From Adiantum capillus-veneris (taxonomy: Eukaryota > Streptophyta > Polypodiopsida > Polypodiales > Pteridaceae), in assembly GCA_014529385.2 (NCBI GenBank), contig CM043947.1:127998891-128062890 (forward strand): a stretch of 64,000 nt of DNA, read 5' to 3'. The notes beneath the pieces were generated by a model, which made no database searches, was not told the origin of the DNA, and saw only the letters and a list, made by a program, of their open reading frames with translations. How positions within the stretch are numbered: position 1 is the first letter of the stretch; the number at the start of each line of letters is the position of its first letter. Below, piece after piece: positions 20,651 to 32,155 of this stretch. Made by a program: the position numbers and the translations under genes.

Positions 20651-23190
20651 TTTTTGAGACAAGGCGCGCTCTAGTCCATATTATGAATGGCATACATAAC
20701 AGGCATCATTACATGATACACATCCATCACACTACTCCACCAACTTCTTTTCATAAGCACTGCCTTCAAGACTTTGATTTTCTCTTTTACTTTTTTGGTC
20801 TAAGTTCTCTCCCATTCATGAAATGCCATACATGTAAATGTAGTTATGACTGCATCTTTGTTTCGAAGGAGAGACTCAAAAGTGTAGAAATGAGTACAGA
20901 ATCTAGTCTCTACAGGAAATTTGAACATAACTGACATGAGAGATCAAAAAATATATAGTACTCTGTCATTTGAGCATTAATCTCACAAGTTGGCGAGCAA
21001 TATCGACAATAGAGGCGGATTTCTTGGTATCAACATTTTGATACCAATATTTTAATAAAAGATTCAAACGATGTGTATTCCAACCAAAAGGAAAAACATG
21101 CGGTCTTTCGTACCCCATTTAAGGATACTTTACACAAATCAAACCAGGGATCTATGTTTGCCCAATACTCTAGTATAAGACAATAGACCCCTGTCTAACG
21201 TGGATTATATCAAATATCAAGAACCAATACTAGCCCCCAAGGAGGACTATTGGCTCCAACAAACCCTAAACCCTAAACCCTAAAACACTGTAAAAGAGCA
21301 AGCATACTATAATCTACATGTGCTCCAACAAGTGACTCAAACTTTGTCCCTAAATCTCTACATGTATTAGCTACGAACTATACCCAGTCCACAATTAGAA
21401 TTGAAGACTAGTGCGTCAATAGCCTTAGGTGAGGTTGTAAGGAAAGATGATCATCCCTAAGATAAGGATGTTCTTCCCCAAAGGACCCTCCTAGCCAATC
21501 GGGAGCTCTACATGAAGTTTTTGGAAAGATGTTATGTCCCAAACAAGGACAATCTTTCCCAAAAAGCCTAAACCGCGGCTGTTGGCAACGTTTTATAGGT
21601 AAAACACTATCCCTCTAAGCTTTTGATATTCCCGATGGACCCGCTGGGAATATCAAAAAGCCCCGTGGGGTAAGAGGTGGACCAAGTTTATGCCTGTCAT
21701 TCCAGAAGGTGTGTGAATATTCATGTGATCACAAGAAAAAATAATAACTAGATTTGTTAACGTGTTCGCGAATTTGTGAAGACGAATATAAAATCCCTTA
21801 TAGCAAATCCATACATAAATCCCTTATATTTCATTGAATGCTAATGGAAACTACATTGGACTAGTGTTACAATGGAATAAGCCAAGGTTTACATTTGATC
21901 CTGGTGGAAGCTCGTAATCTTTGACTGCTAGCACATGAATGTCTTGCAGGCTAGAAGGAGGGAAAATTATGAAACTGAAATGATGGCATACACTAGTACC
22001 TATGCATGTGTCTACCTATCTACATATAGGGTGCATTATGTGTTCTAGTAGATTATATGAGGCAGTTTTTTTTCCAATGAATTTCTAATGCACGCACTTT
22101 AATTTTCTTAATAGGCAATACTAGTGGTAACAACTTCTTTTGTAGTTAAAAGTCTAGGAGAAGAAACATAGTTTTCTTGCATAAGTGCACGGATAGCAAA
22201 TGCTAGATTTGGAGGCCACAGAGTAGATGCATGGAAAGCCAAATCAAGGTGATTGAAGATCATGGAATATGCTTGGTTATGCTAGGAATAGGACTATGAA
22301 GCTATTTTGGAATTGGGAAGCTTCAGCAAAGAAGAACCTTGCCCTCAATGTGTGGCAAATTTTATCAGGCAAGAGGTCCGAAATCTGAAGCTAGAAGCAT
22401 GAAAAGGGCCCATTTTTCAAGCCCAAAATGGAGGTCATAATGATGAGATAATGTCAAGCCAGGTTTCTTAAGAGTATTTTATCAGGTGGACAATAAGCCT
22501 ATCCAATTAGCTTGGTTATTGGATATGTCAACAAGAAGTGGCAAAACTGAGCAAGTTGGCCACTTTTCCTTGGGGATGAAGATGAAAAAACAAAATTTGG
22601 GTTTTGGGCAGATTTTGAGTTTTTCTAATTGTGGCATGGTGAATTACCCATTTTAGAAATATTGCAATTCTAGAAATACACCAAGGAAACTTCTAGAAAA
22701 CTCCAAGGGGTTGTCCCACAAGATAAAACAACCAAAAAAGGGAAATTAAAGAAGAATTGCTGAGGAGAATAAAAAAACGAAAACTAGTTTTAGTGATAAA
22801 GTTGGGAAATTCTACAATTTAAAAGGAAGTATCCAAGGCAATAAAATATTGCAAAGAAGTTTCAAGAAAGTTCCAAGACATGTGGTCAAAAAAAAATTTA
22901 TTACAGCAAACCTCTAGGGAAATCCAAACAATCCATGGGCACTTCCAAGAGCCCCTAGGTCGAGAGGAAGAGTTAATGGTTTTTGAAAAAGTGTAGCGCA
23001 TCTAATTTCAAGAAGCTTCTCACTAGATTCCAATGTGCTTTAAAGGTGGTTTAAAGAAAATTCTTCAACGGTTTTCCATGGGAGCTTAAGTAGCACACAA
23101 TTTCTAGATGTTTCTAGTGTTGACCACCTCCCTTGATCCCCTAACTTAACCTCCTTATACTATAAAAGGGCAATAAGTTGTATCATTGAA
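20651..23190. other. Intergenic, only a telomere-like triplet
   Basis: No gene is supported across about 2.5 kb. Open frames are short and without motifs. At 21263-21285 there are three copies of CCCTAAA, the plant telomere unit. The rest is AT-rich sequence that I cannot assign. Confidence 0.6.
21263..21285. repeat. Interstitial telomere-like (CCCTAAA)3
   Basis: Three consecutive CCCTAAA units. This is too short to be a former chromosome end. Such telo-boxes can also occur in promoters. Confidence 0.8.
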
Positions 23191-23725
23191 AGAGAAACAT
23201 GGATATATGTATGTATACCTTGTGAGTTATAGAGGCCTCATTTTCCATATGTTCAAGAGAACCACTATGTGCATCAAGCTATTCTTCTTTTGTGTAAAGA
23301 GAGAGGTATATGTATGTATACATTGTGAGTTATAGAGGCCTCATTTTCCATGTGTGCAAGAGAACCACTATGTGCATCAAGCTATTCTTCTTTTGTGTAA
23401 AGAGAGAGATATATGTATGTATACATTGTGAGTTATAGAGGCCTCATTCAATCCATAAGTGCAAGAGAACTACTATGTGCATCAAGCTATTCTTCTTTTG
23501 TTTAAAGAGAGAGAGATATATGTATGTATACATTGTGAGTTATAGAGGCCTCATTTTCCATAAGTGCAAGAGAACCACTATGTGCATCAAGCTATTCTTC
23601 TTTTGTTTAAAGAGAGAGATATATGTATGTATACATTGTGAGTTATAGAGGCCTCATTTTCCATAAGTGCAAGAGAACCACTGTGTGCATCAAGCTATTC
23701 TTCTTTTGTTTAAAGAGAGAGTTGT
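23191..23725. repeat. 103-bp tandem repeat, five copies
   Basis: The text TGTGAGTTATAGAGGCCTCA starts at about 23221, 23324, 23427, 23534 and 23637. Spacings are 103, 103, 107 and 103 bases. Each unit also contains AGAGAACCACTATGTGCATC and ends in an AGAGAG run. The copies are very similar and have no spacers, so this is a minisatellite and not a CRISPR array. Bases 23726-24182 show nothing I recognise. Confidence 0.95.
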
Positions 23726-24182
23726 GAATTGAGTTTTTTCCACCTCTTAGTGCTTCTGAGTTGAGTATGTTACCATTCTCTTCTTCTTGATGCCACATTG
23801 TGTGTGAGTATATTTGTAAGAGAGATATGTGCAATGCTTGCTGATCCTAGTTGAGTTCTTGTCCCATACATCCCAAGAAGGAGAGTGAGTGTTGTCCCAT
23901 CGGTATTCCTTTTCTTTGAGAATAAACCGCTTCTCCCAAATGCACCAAGTTATTATTGAAAAGCCAAACAAACGAATCATAAACATCAATAGAGTCAACA
24001 TTTTCTAGAGAGCAACGACTAGATTATTTAATCCATTTTGCTTCCTTGTAAGTAAGATTAATTTTAGAGAACCCCAAAGAATGTCATTAATTTTCAACAA
24101 GATATCCCTTAAATCCTGTATGAGAATATTTTCATAGCATTGAGTGATGTTGGCTATCATAATGTTGATAATTAAAGGAGGC

Positions 24183-25701
24183 TGATAGCGGGAAAAAGAG
24201 CAGTGCAATCGGGTGGCCTCTGTACTCGTGCACACTCCACAAACCACGCCTCATGCAAACAAGCAAAGAACAAAACAAAGGGGGCACCACCCTAAATTAA
24301 GAGGTTTAGGGACCTCACACATAGTGCACATAGGCAAGTGAGACTTCTGGCATTATGATGGCATCAAAACATATGGCAAAACAGATAGAAACGAAGCTTA
24401 GGGACCTTATGTAGCATATATATACACAAGACATCAGCTTAACAATACAACGACATCTGATCATACATAACAAGGATATAGAGAAGCAAGCCAAGGATGG
24501 CATAATCCCTTGTCAAAAACAATCAACCCAGCAAGTAGGTATGATCCTACTAGCAACACATCAATACCTTAGAGAATGATGGCGAGGATGGTGGCCATGG
24601 AGCATGAGAGAAGACTCCTTATTTAGGTTTTAGGGCTAGTAATGTAGCATACTAGAGGGAGAGAGAGAGTAGAGCTCCATCCATAGATCCTCGTTGTGAG
24701 CAATGTCGTCATAGCTTCATTGCTTGGTGAAGTGGGTGAAGTGTTGGTTTTGAGTGAGAGAAGGCCTCCTTATATAGGTTTCTGAGAGGGTTTAGGATTA
24801 GGGATAAACATGCTTAAATCCGCTGATTGGGATTACTTTTTGCTTAGGGTGGTCAACAGATTGAGGTCACCTGATATGTCACCATCAAGATATTCTCTAG
24901 AGTGATGTGAGAGGGGAGGGTAAATGCTGATTTTTCTGATTGTGACACATGGGGATAAGGCCTTGACCAGCATTTAAGAGCAGGTAGGTGGCTGTTGAAA
25001 CTGGAGGTTCTGCACATGTGAGGGGGGGACCTACGGGGGGGAGGTGGCAGCTGGGTCCTCCTGAATATCAAATTCTCAAAAAATCCTCAACCATGGCTTC
25101 TTTTGATATGTGTTCTTTGAAAAAATCAGCATGTCTCTTTTCAACTCAAAAGTCTTTATCCCTGTTGACTCACCTTTACCATAAGATTTTCCCTTTTTCT
25201 CCTCCTGTAACTGCATTGTTGATGCCCAATCACTGCTTCTAGTAACAGTGAACTGTTACCTACCAAATACTTATGGTGCAGTAAAAAATATTTACCATGG
25301 GTAAAAAAAGTTACTGTAGGTAAAAAGTGATTTGTATTTACCATGTAGGTGAAAAATATTTACTGTAGGTAAAAAATATTTACTGTGGTAAAAAATATTT
25401 ACTGTCGGTAAAAAAAGTGAAAACGGAGTATGTTGTGCTGTGAGTCCACACAAACATCCTCGTGTAAATTTCACTAGAAATTCACACCTAGAATGGGCTA
25501 TTCTGTAAGATATAGGTTGTAGGCATGCATAAGAGCTCGTTCCTACGTATCTTCTGTCCATGGCACTTTTTACTCTTTGGTGCTTGTGAAGTAGAGTTTT
25601 CTTCTCTTTCGAGATCCCTTGGACTAGAGTATCCTCATCTCCCCAACAACTGACTGTGCCTTTATTGCATCTTCAGAAGGGGTCCTAAAAACCATGCATC
25701 A
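24183..25701 (-). repeat. 3' LTR of the Tat-like element
   Basis: It matches 32156-33672 almost end to end. Within it, around 25283-25420, short GGTAAAAAATATTTACTG-type units are repeated about five times. GGTAAA and TTTACC alternate, so the segment can fold on itself. Confidence 0.95.
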
Positions 25702-25706
25702 TATAG

Positions 25707-25717
25707 CCCTCCCCCTT
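25707..25717 (-). other. Polypurine tract of the Tat-like element
   Basis: On the minus strand AAGGGGGAGGG lies five bases before the 3' LTR, at the expected place for plus-strand priming. Confidence 0.85.
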
Positions 25718-26024
25718 AAGCTAGAGGTATTTGATGCCTCTAGCTGTAGGTTGTGCTACAATAGGGTTCTCTTGAATACTTACCCACCTGGTACCAATTG
25801 AATTTGCCATGTTACTGCTTTCTTGGATGATGCACCCTATTTAGTCCTTTCTGATGAATAATTGTATCCATCCATGACTAACAACTGGTCTCCTAGATCC
25901 TTGAAAGCCATACCCCATCCATTGTCAATATCCGCTTTCACTGGTAGCATTCTCTTTTTTTCTTTTTTTCTTCTCTTTTTTTCCTTTTTTTTTTTTTGAA
26001 ACGACTATGTACATGATTGTTACC

Positions 26025-26831
26025 TTAGTTGGAGCTCGAATATGATGAGCTCTCCTCTGAACCATCCTTAGCATTGATTTCACCAGCATATGGCTGTGAA
26101 AGACGAAATTGGTAGGCCTTCAATCGCCAACCATTTACCGGGGTCTGATGTACCTTACCATCTAGGTCACCTAGTTGGTAACTACCATTTGAGAACCTCT
26201 GTATCACTACAAAAGGGCCTTCCCACTTAAGAAAGAACTTACCATCCTTCCTGCGATCAAAGCGATTGTCGTATCTGAGCACTAAAGAACCTTCCTTGAT
26301 ACCTTTCTTGACAAGGTTGCGATTGAACTTCTTTCGTTTCTTCTCTGCCTAGGTTGCATAGTACTTCACTGCTGACTCTCGATCTAGCCCTAACCTCTCC
26401 AAATCGATGATTCTTCCTTCCACCTGCTTCTCTTGACTATCCTCTTGATGTGCTTTTAGAACTCGGAGGCTCGCTAGCTCCACTTCTATAGGCAATAGTG
26501 CCTCTTGCGCGTAAACCAAGTGAAAAGGTGTATACCCCAAGGATGTTTTAAAGGATGTTCTATAGGCCCAAAGTGCTGCATCTAGGTGTTTGTCCCATGC
26601 CTTAGGATGTAAATGCACTTGCTTAGTGATGATTTTACATATAAGACCATTTACCTTTTCCACAAGACCATTGCACTGAGGGTAGTATGGTGTAGAGTGC
26701 CTGCGCTTGATTTTTAACTTGCTCATCAATTGCCTGACTAAATCAGCTCGAAATCCCGGTCCCCTATCCGAGAGAATCTCCAAAGGTGTGCCAAAACGGC
26801 AACAAAGGCATTCAAAAATGAAATCACTCAC
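26025..26831 (-). pseudogene. Integrase, N-terminally deleted (Tat-like element)
   Basis: The frame starts inside the catalytic core with CRFGTPLEILSDRGPGF, which carries the second catalytic Asp. It continues to NGLVEKVNGLICK, which carries the catalytic Glu. It then runs through WAYRTSFKTSLGYTPFHLVY, a TAG near 26349 and the C-terminal GKFFLKWEGPFVVIQRFSNG region, ending at 26025. The His/Cys zinc domain and the first catalytic Asp are missing. The preceding RNase H text ends VHFVPRT and joins directly to VSDFIFEC of the core. A deletion therefore removed the linker and the N-terminal third. This integrase cannot be active. Confidence 0.9.
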
Positions 26832-27273
26832 GTCCTTGGCACAAAGTGCACTCGAACTTCTTTAAAACCCTTCAACAAGGCCTTTGCTTCCCTCATCTTA
26901 ACAGACAATTTGTCATTTTTACAGGCCCATACACCAACCATTTGCTTAACAATCAACATGAAGTCACCAAAAACATTTAGCTTTGTGATGCCCTGAGAAA
27001 GACAACATTGCAACCCTAAAACAAGGGCATGGTACTCTGCTTCATTGTTAGAATGAACCTCTTTTAGATGAAACCCTTTTGCAAAGATCTTCTCTTCTCT
27101 GGACCTAATATTACTATGCCTGCTGATGCCTTGTCTTTGGTCCTCTTATAAGCCCCATCAAAATACAGACTGTGTGCTCCCAGTAGAACTTCAGGCTCCA
27201 GGATAGGCGGTACCTTACTAGGTGCCTCTTTCTTGGCCTTCTCATAACACCTTTGTGTGAGGACATCTGCCAA
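26828..27273 (-). pseudogene. Second (archaeal-type) RNase H of the Tat-like element
   Basis: Tat-group elements carry an additional RNase H after the usual one. Here LYFDGAYKRTKDKASAGIVI supplies the first Asp. In the next frame EVHSNNEAEYHALVLGLQ supplies the Glu and LNVFGDFMLIVKQMVGVW the second Asp. The end KEVRVHFVPR is the normal C-terminus of this domain. A one-base frame change lies near 27080, within the text KGF(H)LKEVHSNN. The catalytic residues are otherwise present. It is cut off from integrase by the deletion junction at about 26830. Confidence 0.85.
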
Positions 27274-27339
27274 ACAAGCACGGGTGGAATCCTCTACTTA
27301 TAGTGTGTAGTCAAACTCTTGAAGCTGCACCACCCACTT

Positions 27340-27692
27340 TGCTATTCTTTGAGACAATTCCATGTGTTGTAGGGCATATGGAAAAACCTCGTCAGTTGTG
27401 ATCACCACAAATTGTCTCGGAAGTAAGTAAGCCCGAAACTTCTCCACTGCAAACTTAAGAGCTAGCACCAGTTGCTAAGTTGCGTTGAAACCCTTTTCAG
27501 CAGCTGTCATCACTCTACTATTCTTTGAGACAATTCCATGTGTTGTAGGGCATATGGAAAAACCTCCTCAGTTGTGATCACCACAAATTGTCTCGGAAGT
27601 AAGTAAGCCCGAAACTTCTCCACTGCAAACTTAAGAGCTAGCAACAATTGCTCAGTTGCGCTGAAACCCTTTTCAGCAGCTGTCATCACTCT
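27340..27692 (-). repeat. 176-bp tandem duplication in RNase H
   Basis: Text starting CTATTCTTTGAGACAATTCC at 27342 repeats at 27518, a period of 176 bases, with only a few differences between copies. As 176 is not a multiple of three, it shifts the pol frame. The open frames on either side (27914-27510 and 27273-27064) come back into phase if one copy is subtracted. Confidence 0.95.
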
Positions 27693-28136
27693 ACTAGAGA
27701 AGTAGACTGGTCTCATGAGAGATGTCTTTGGGTCTTTTTGCATCAAGACAGCTCCTAGAGCTTCTGGACCTACACTAGGATTTACATAGAATAATTCACC
27801 CCATGTGGGTTGTAGGACGACAGGCAATGAGCTCAAAATGGTTTTAACTTCTTGAAAGCACCTTTCACCCTCCTCACTCCATGTCAATGTAGTGTGTTTA
27901 GTGAGCTGCTGCAAAGGATAGATTTCCTGAGAAAGGAGATGTATGAATCATCCCATGTAGCGAACCTTTTGAATGAAGGAGACTAGTTGCTTCACGTTTG
28001 AAGGAGTAGGTAAAGCTAACAATGTCTTTACCTTTTCAGGGTCAGCCTCAATACTAGCTTGAGACACAACATGGCCTAGTAGAGTGACCTTGCTCTCACC
28101 TATGTGGCACTTGTCTTTATTCAATTGCCCACCCAA
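27342..28136 (-). pseudogene. RT thumb and first RNase H (Tat-like element)
   Basis: The segment from 28136 (GGQLNKDKCHIGESKVTLLG) is the thumb and connection of reverse transcriptase. RNase H follows, with ALGAVLMQKDPKTSLMRPVY, FSSRVMTAAEKGFSATEQLL and FRAYLLPRQFVVITTEE. The last of these normally has TDH or TDQ, where ITT now stands. The frame is the same as upstream gag-pol but is broken by a stop near 27945 and then by the 176-bp duplication. The family assignment is clear; activity is unlikely. Confidence 0.85.
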
Positions 28137-29882
28137 TTGTGCCAGACGGGTGAAACCTTCATCAACCTTGGACAGATGTACTTCCCTAGAGCTGTAAATG
28201 CAAAAATCATCAATGAAGATTCATATGGACTTACCAAAGTAAGGTTGAAACACCAAGTTCATAAACCTCTAGAAAGTAGCTGGGGCATTAGTTAAACCAA
28301 AAGGCATAACTCTATAAGCAAAACACCCCCAAGGTGTTATGAAGGTAGTCTTTCTTTGGTCTTCATCTGCAATTCTGATTTGGAAGTAGCATGAGTACCC
28401 ATCACACACTGTGTACCTTTCATGACCAGCCACTTCATTTAGTATTTCATCTTGAAAAGGTAAAGGAAAATGGTCCCTTTTTGTGCCTGCGTTTAGAGGC
28501 TTGTAATCCACACATACCCTCCACTTCCCATTTTTCTTTGGTGCTACCACAGCTGGAGACACCCACTCAGAATCTTCCACTGGGTAGATAAATCCTGCCT
28601 TGAGTAATCTTTTTACTTCTTTTAAGAGTGCATCTTGTTGCACTAGCCCTAATCTCCTTAGCCTTTGCACCACTGGTTTGGCACCTTCCTTTAATTGGAT
28701 ATGGTGTTGGGTTATCGTCACTCCTTTAATGTGCTCGTAATCAGTTATAAAGAGGCTAGCATGCTTCTTTAGTACGTGCAAATAGGGTTCTCTCTCTTCT
28801 TCTAGTAGGTCCTTAGCTAGCATCTCCTCTAAGCCTGTGGCTTCTTCCTTGTTTAGAGAGTCTTGACCACCTTCTCCTTCTGGGTTTCGCAGTATTATAC
28901 CCATGACTTCCAAAGAGCTAGCATCCTCCTCAGATGACTCATCCTCAGATGAAGAGCAACTGCTTGTGCTCCATTCATCCATAGAAGTCTCCATCTCTAG
29001 GTCTTGTTGTCTACCCTGCTTCATGTCATACACAATTTTTTGTTGCTTGCCACCTACCTTATGATTTGGTCGCAACTCAAGGGAACCTGTCTCCCAATCT
29101 TGCCTAGCTTTCATAGCCATAAGCCAAGGTCTTCCAAGGATTAGCGGATAGCCCTCCCCCTTAGTTGGGATCACATAAGCATCAATTGAGATTGCCACAC
29201 CAAAAGCTGAAACCTTCACTCCATTAACCTTTCCCACACAAGCCACCCTTAAATTATTTGCCATCTTAGCTTGTAAGGAAGTTTGCTCGTTTACTTCCAA
29301 ACCCAACCTGTGCATTAATTTCTCTGTCATAACACAAATCTCTGCTCCACCATCTACGTACACATTGGAGACTCGCTGACTCTTAATCTCTACATCAATG
29401 ACTGGCACGATATCCTTCATGCCTCTTGCACTAATAGACCCAACTGACTTTGCCTTAGCCCTCCTGGTGCTAACCATCTTAGACCAGGTTCTACGCATCT
29501 TTGGGGAAAGGTGGAGAAGTTGCTGCCATGAAATCTTTGGTCCTTGCTTACTCACATCTGCTACTAGGTCGTAAGGTATGGATCCTACCCCAAGTGGAAA
29601 GTCTTCTACTCCTATGTGCCTCCTTGACCTACTCTTCCTTTTCTTGTCTCCTATCACTTGGGAGGAACCCTCATTCCCTTTATCCGGCTCTGAAGCTTCC
29701 ATTTCATCAGTTCTTTGTCTCATAACTCTCTTTATTGGCATGGCAACAGCTTCCTCCATTTTTTCTTTCCCTTTATCCTTACCATTGCCAAGACTTATGA
29801 CAGAGACAGCCCTGTCCTCCCCTCCTGATGGTAGTGGAGGGATCTCTGCTGGTGCTTGTGGTGGTGGAGGAGGGGGTCTCAA
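28137..29882 (-). pseudogene. Protease and reverse transcriptase (Tat-like element)
   Basis: A 537-codon open frame (29882-28269) begins in a Pro-rich linker. It reaches the protease site NVYVDGGAEICVMTEKLMHR, with DGGA in place of DTGA, followed by LILGRPWLM. Reverse transcriptase follows: VVAPKKNGKWRVCVDYKPLN, ERYTVCDGYSCYFQIRIA and AYRVMPFGLTNAPATF. A TAG after ATF stands where Gln is usual (CAG to TAG). A TGA follows 14 codons later (near 28226), just before IFIDDFCIYS. That catalytic box has Phe for the usual Tyr or Val start. Both stops lie in the same frame as the flanking text, so they are point mutations and not indels. Confidence 0.92.
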
Positions 29883-29993
29883 TATTTGGATTGGTGGAGC
29901 CGCGTGTGCATTTTGTCCATTTAGTGGCCTAGCTCGAGGAGGAGTGACTTGCTGGCGAGGAGGCCGTCTTTGATTACCATTTCCTTGATAGCG

Positions 29994-30797
29994 TCATGGA
30001 TGGGGGCAATAATACATGCCGTGACCTACCTCTCCACAGTTGTAGCAAATGTACTCACGTGCTTGCCTTTGTCCTTCTTGTCTATTTCGTTCATTTCCTG
30101 GCTGGGGAGCCCTTACACCTTGAACCAGATTGATGGACAGGCTCTCTAGTTGATTGGTGATTTGTTGAAGTAATTCTTGTTGAGAGGACTCTTGGTCTGT
30201 TGCTCTAGTCCCTGCTACTACCCTTGCCATAGGTTGAGCTAGCGGTGGAGGCTCCATTCCCCCTTGTAGTTGAGCTTGGAATTTTAACTTCCTATCCTTC
30301 TCCCTTGCATAAGTCATAGCTTTATCAAAGGTATCTAGGAATTTACCTTTTACCTTTTCTCAAAGGATGGGGTAAAGCTCTGCCAGGAAACAGTCCTTCT
30401 TTAGGCATTCTGGCGCCCTTTCTCCTTCACCTAGTGATGCACACCATTTCTCCCACAGGTTGGAAAACTTTCCTTCATAGCTTCTATAGTCATTGGGTGA
30501 TGTTTGGCGTAGCTCTAAGAGCTGTCTCCATATCTCCTCTGGAGGCTCATGGCGGCAAAATTCTTCGATGAAGGCCATCTTTAAGGACTCCCAGTCTCTT
30601 CTTTCTTCAGGTGCCAAAGTTTGATACCATAATTTTGCACCTTCCCTCAAGACCAAAGGAAAGGCCCTTAACTTAGTAGCTTCGTCATCCCTTCCCGATA
30701 CCAGAAAGGCCATTTCCAAATTATCCAAAACGTTTGGAGCAACCTCCCCAGGCTTACCATAAAAGTTAGGGAAGGCCATAAGTGAGAGAGTAAACAA
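29994..30797 (-). pseudogene. gag with zinc knuckle (Tat-like element)
   Basis: Capsid-like text begins near 30780 with FPNFYGKPGEVAPNVLDNLE. It continues through AKLWYQTLAPEERRDWESLK and FIEEFCRHEPPEEIWRQLLE, the retrotrans_gag pattern. The zinc knuckle CYNCGEVGHGMYYC (CX2CX4HX4C) is near 30040. The segments 30797-30360, 30317-29994 and 29882-28269 are all in one frame. TGA codons at about 30360 and 29994 interrupt it, each where CGA (Arg) would make sense. This suggests one original gag-pol frame damaged by C-to-T changes. Confidence 0.9.
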
Positions 30798-31115
30798 TTA
30801 CACAAACAGCTCCAATTTATTTTAAAATAGAGTATGGTAATTACAATTTGGAGCTTTAGCACAACTTAGCTCAAAATAGGATGAAGATCGACACATCAAA
30901 GGAATGGTAATAGTCTAGTAAGGGTAGAATGACAGGATGAGGAGAGCGCAAGATTTCCCCAAGTCTCTCGGCTGCAAACAACAGGGGCTATTCTTTGCTG
31001 ATAAAAGATTTTTCTATCAATACAAATATTCACACGGATATGACGCACAAAATGGAAAGGAAACATGCGGGGATCATCATTCTCGTTATTGGCATCCATA
31101 CTTACACACAAGATC

Positions 31116-32083
31116 CTAGCTTAGTTGCACCACCTTGGGGCCAATGAGCCTGATCAGCCACAGAAGGTCAGCACCTCGGATCACTTCGACTCTTCCTGAT
31201 GCATCTGTGAAGACGTAAGGCGTGATGGAAACACTTTGTACAATGCTGAGCCTTTTAGCAATCAACAATTGGATGCTATTACCATAATCAGCATGACGAA
31301 TGAAAGTGACACCATTAATGTGCAGCACATCATCAACTAAGATAGTTTCCTTAGATTGAGATAACTTCTTGAAAATTAGCAGCAAAGGTAGGGCAGGGAG
31401 GCTTTTTCCCGGTCTCCAAAGCACTTTGGACAATATCCAAAGTGATCTTCACACGGACAGGAGGTTGGCTTGGGATTGGTGGTGTCTGGATTCACAAAGT
31501 GCACTGGGAGCACTCGCAGACGGGCGGCAATCTTGTAGGCAAGCCTTCGCCTCTTTGCTTCAGGAGGATTTAGGGGTGAGAGTCGTGGTTGCAAGTTGGA
31601 GGGTTAAGTTGGTTGCTCACTAGCGTTTTTCTTGCCTGTAGTGGTCATGTAATCCCTTATTAATGAGATTAAGCCAAATGTTACCTTACGCTTGAGCACG
31701 CGCTGGGGCCTTGGGCCACTTAGGTGTAGAGGTGATCTTCCTCCTCTTAGTCGGCTCCTCAGGAAAGAGAGGTCTGGTGATGCTTTCTCTTCCCTTAATG
31801 TGTGTCACAGTACCTTCATGTATGTTGATGTAGAATATTTCAAGCTCGTGTGCGTTGGAGGTTTCTGGAGCACTCATAGGTTGAGAGGAGAGGTATATCA
31901 AGCTCTTCTTCTTACTCTCCTTTGTTGGCGACGATCACGAACAAGGCATGTAGAAGAACTTACTTCTTGAATTTCAATGACACTGCAACCTGGTAACAAG
32001 ACCTCGATGAAAGCTTTTAAGGACTCTAAAGCCTCCTCATCTTCTGTTCTCCAATTTGCAAACTCCTCACACCATTCATCCAT
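31116..32083 (-). pseudogene. Extra ORF between 5' LTR and gag (ORF1-like)
   Basis: Four minus-strand pieces follow each other from 32083 to 31116: DEWCEEFANWRTEDEEALES, then HELEIFYINIHEGTVTHIKG, then RRRLAYKIAARLRVLPVHFV with CPCEDHFGYCPKCFG, then ILVDDVLHINGVTFIRHADY. They overlap in changing frames and look like one original protein of roughly 300 residues. A Cys-rich stretch (C-X-C then C-X2-C) may bind metal. I recognise no known domain. An additional ORF before gag is described for Ogre-type Tat elements and has unknown function. That parallel, plus its position, is the basis for the call. Confidence 0.5.
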
Positions 32084-32134
32084 GTTGTAGATTGCACATC
32101 TTCATTGCTTGTGGACTGAAGGTCTTTGTAGCCC

Positions 32135-32152
32135 TCCTCCGTGGGGGCACCA
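32135..32152 (-). other. Candidate primer binding site (Tat-like element)
   Basis: On the minus strand TGGTGCCCCCACGGAGG starts three bases after the 5' LTR end. It begins with TGG as expected. The tRNA is not assigned. Confidence 0.6.
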
Positions 32153-32155
32153 AAA

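Noticed and set aside
20623-20934. 103-codon plus-strand frame beside the hAT remnant
   Set aside because: No motif; partly antisense to the upstream hAT-like text.
21263-21285. A chromosome end or ancient fusion site
   Set aside because: Only three CCCTAAA units, with no head-to-head arrangement or subtelomeric repeats.
23191-23725. Regular 103-bp repeats as a CRISPR array
   Set aside because: No unique spacers, units too long, no cas genes, and a plant context.
29501-30149. Plus-strand frames opposite the Tat-like gag-pol
   Set aside because: They are the antisense of clear gag, linker and protease coding.
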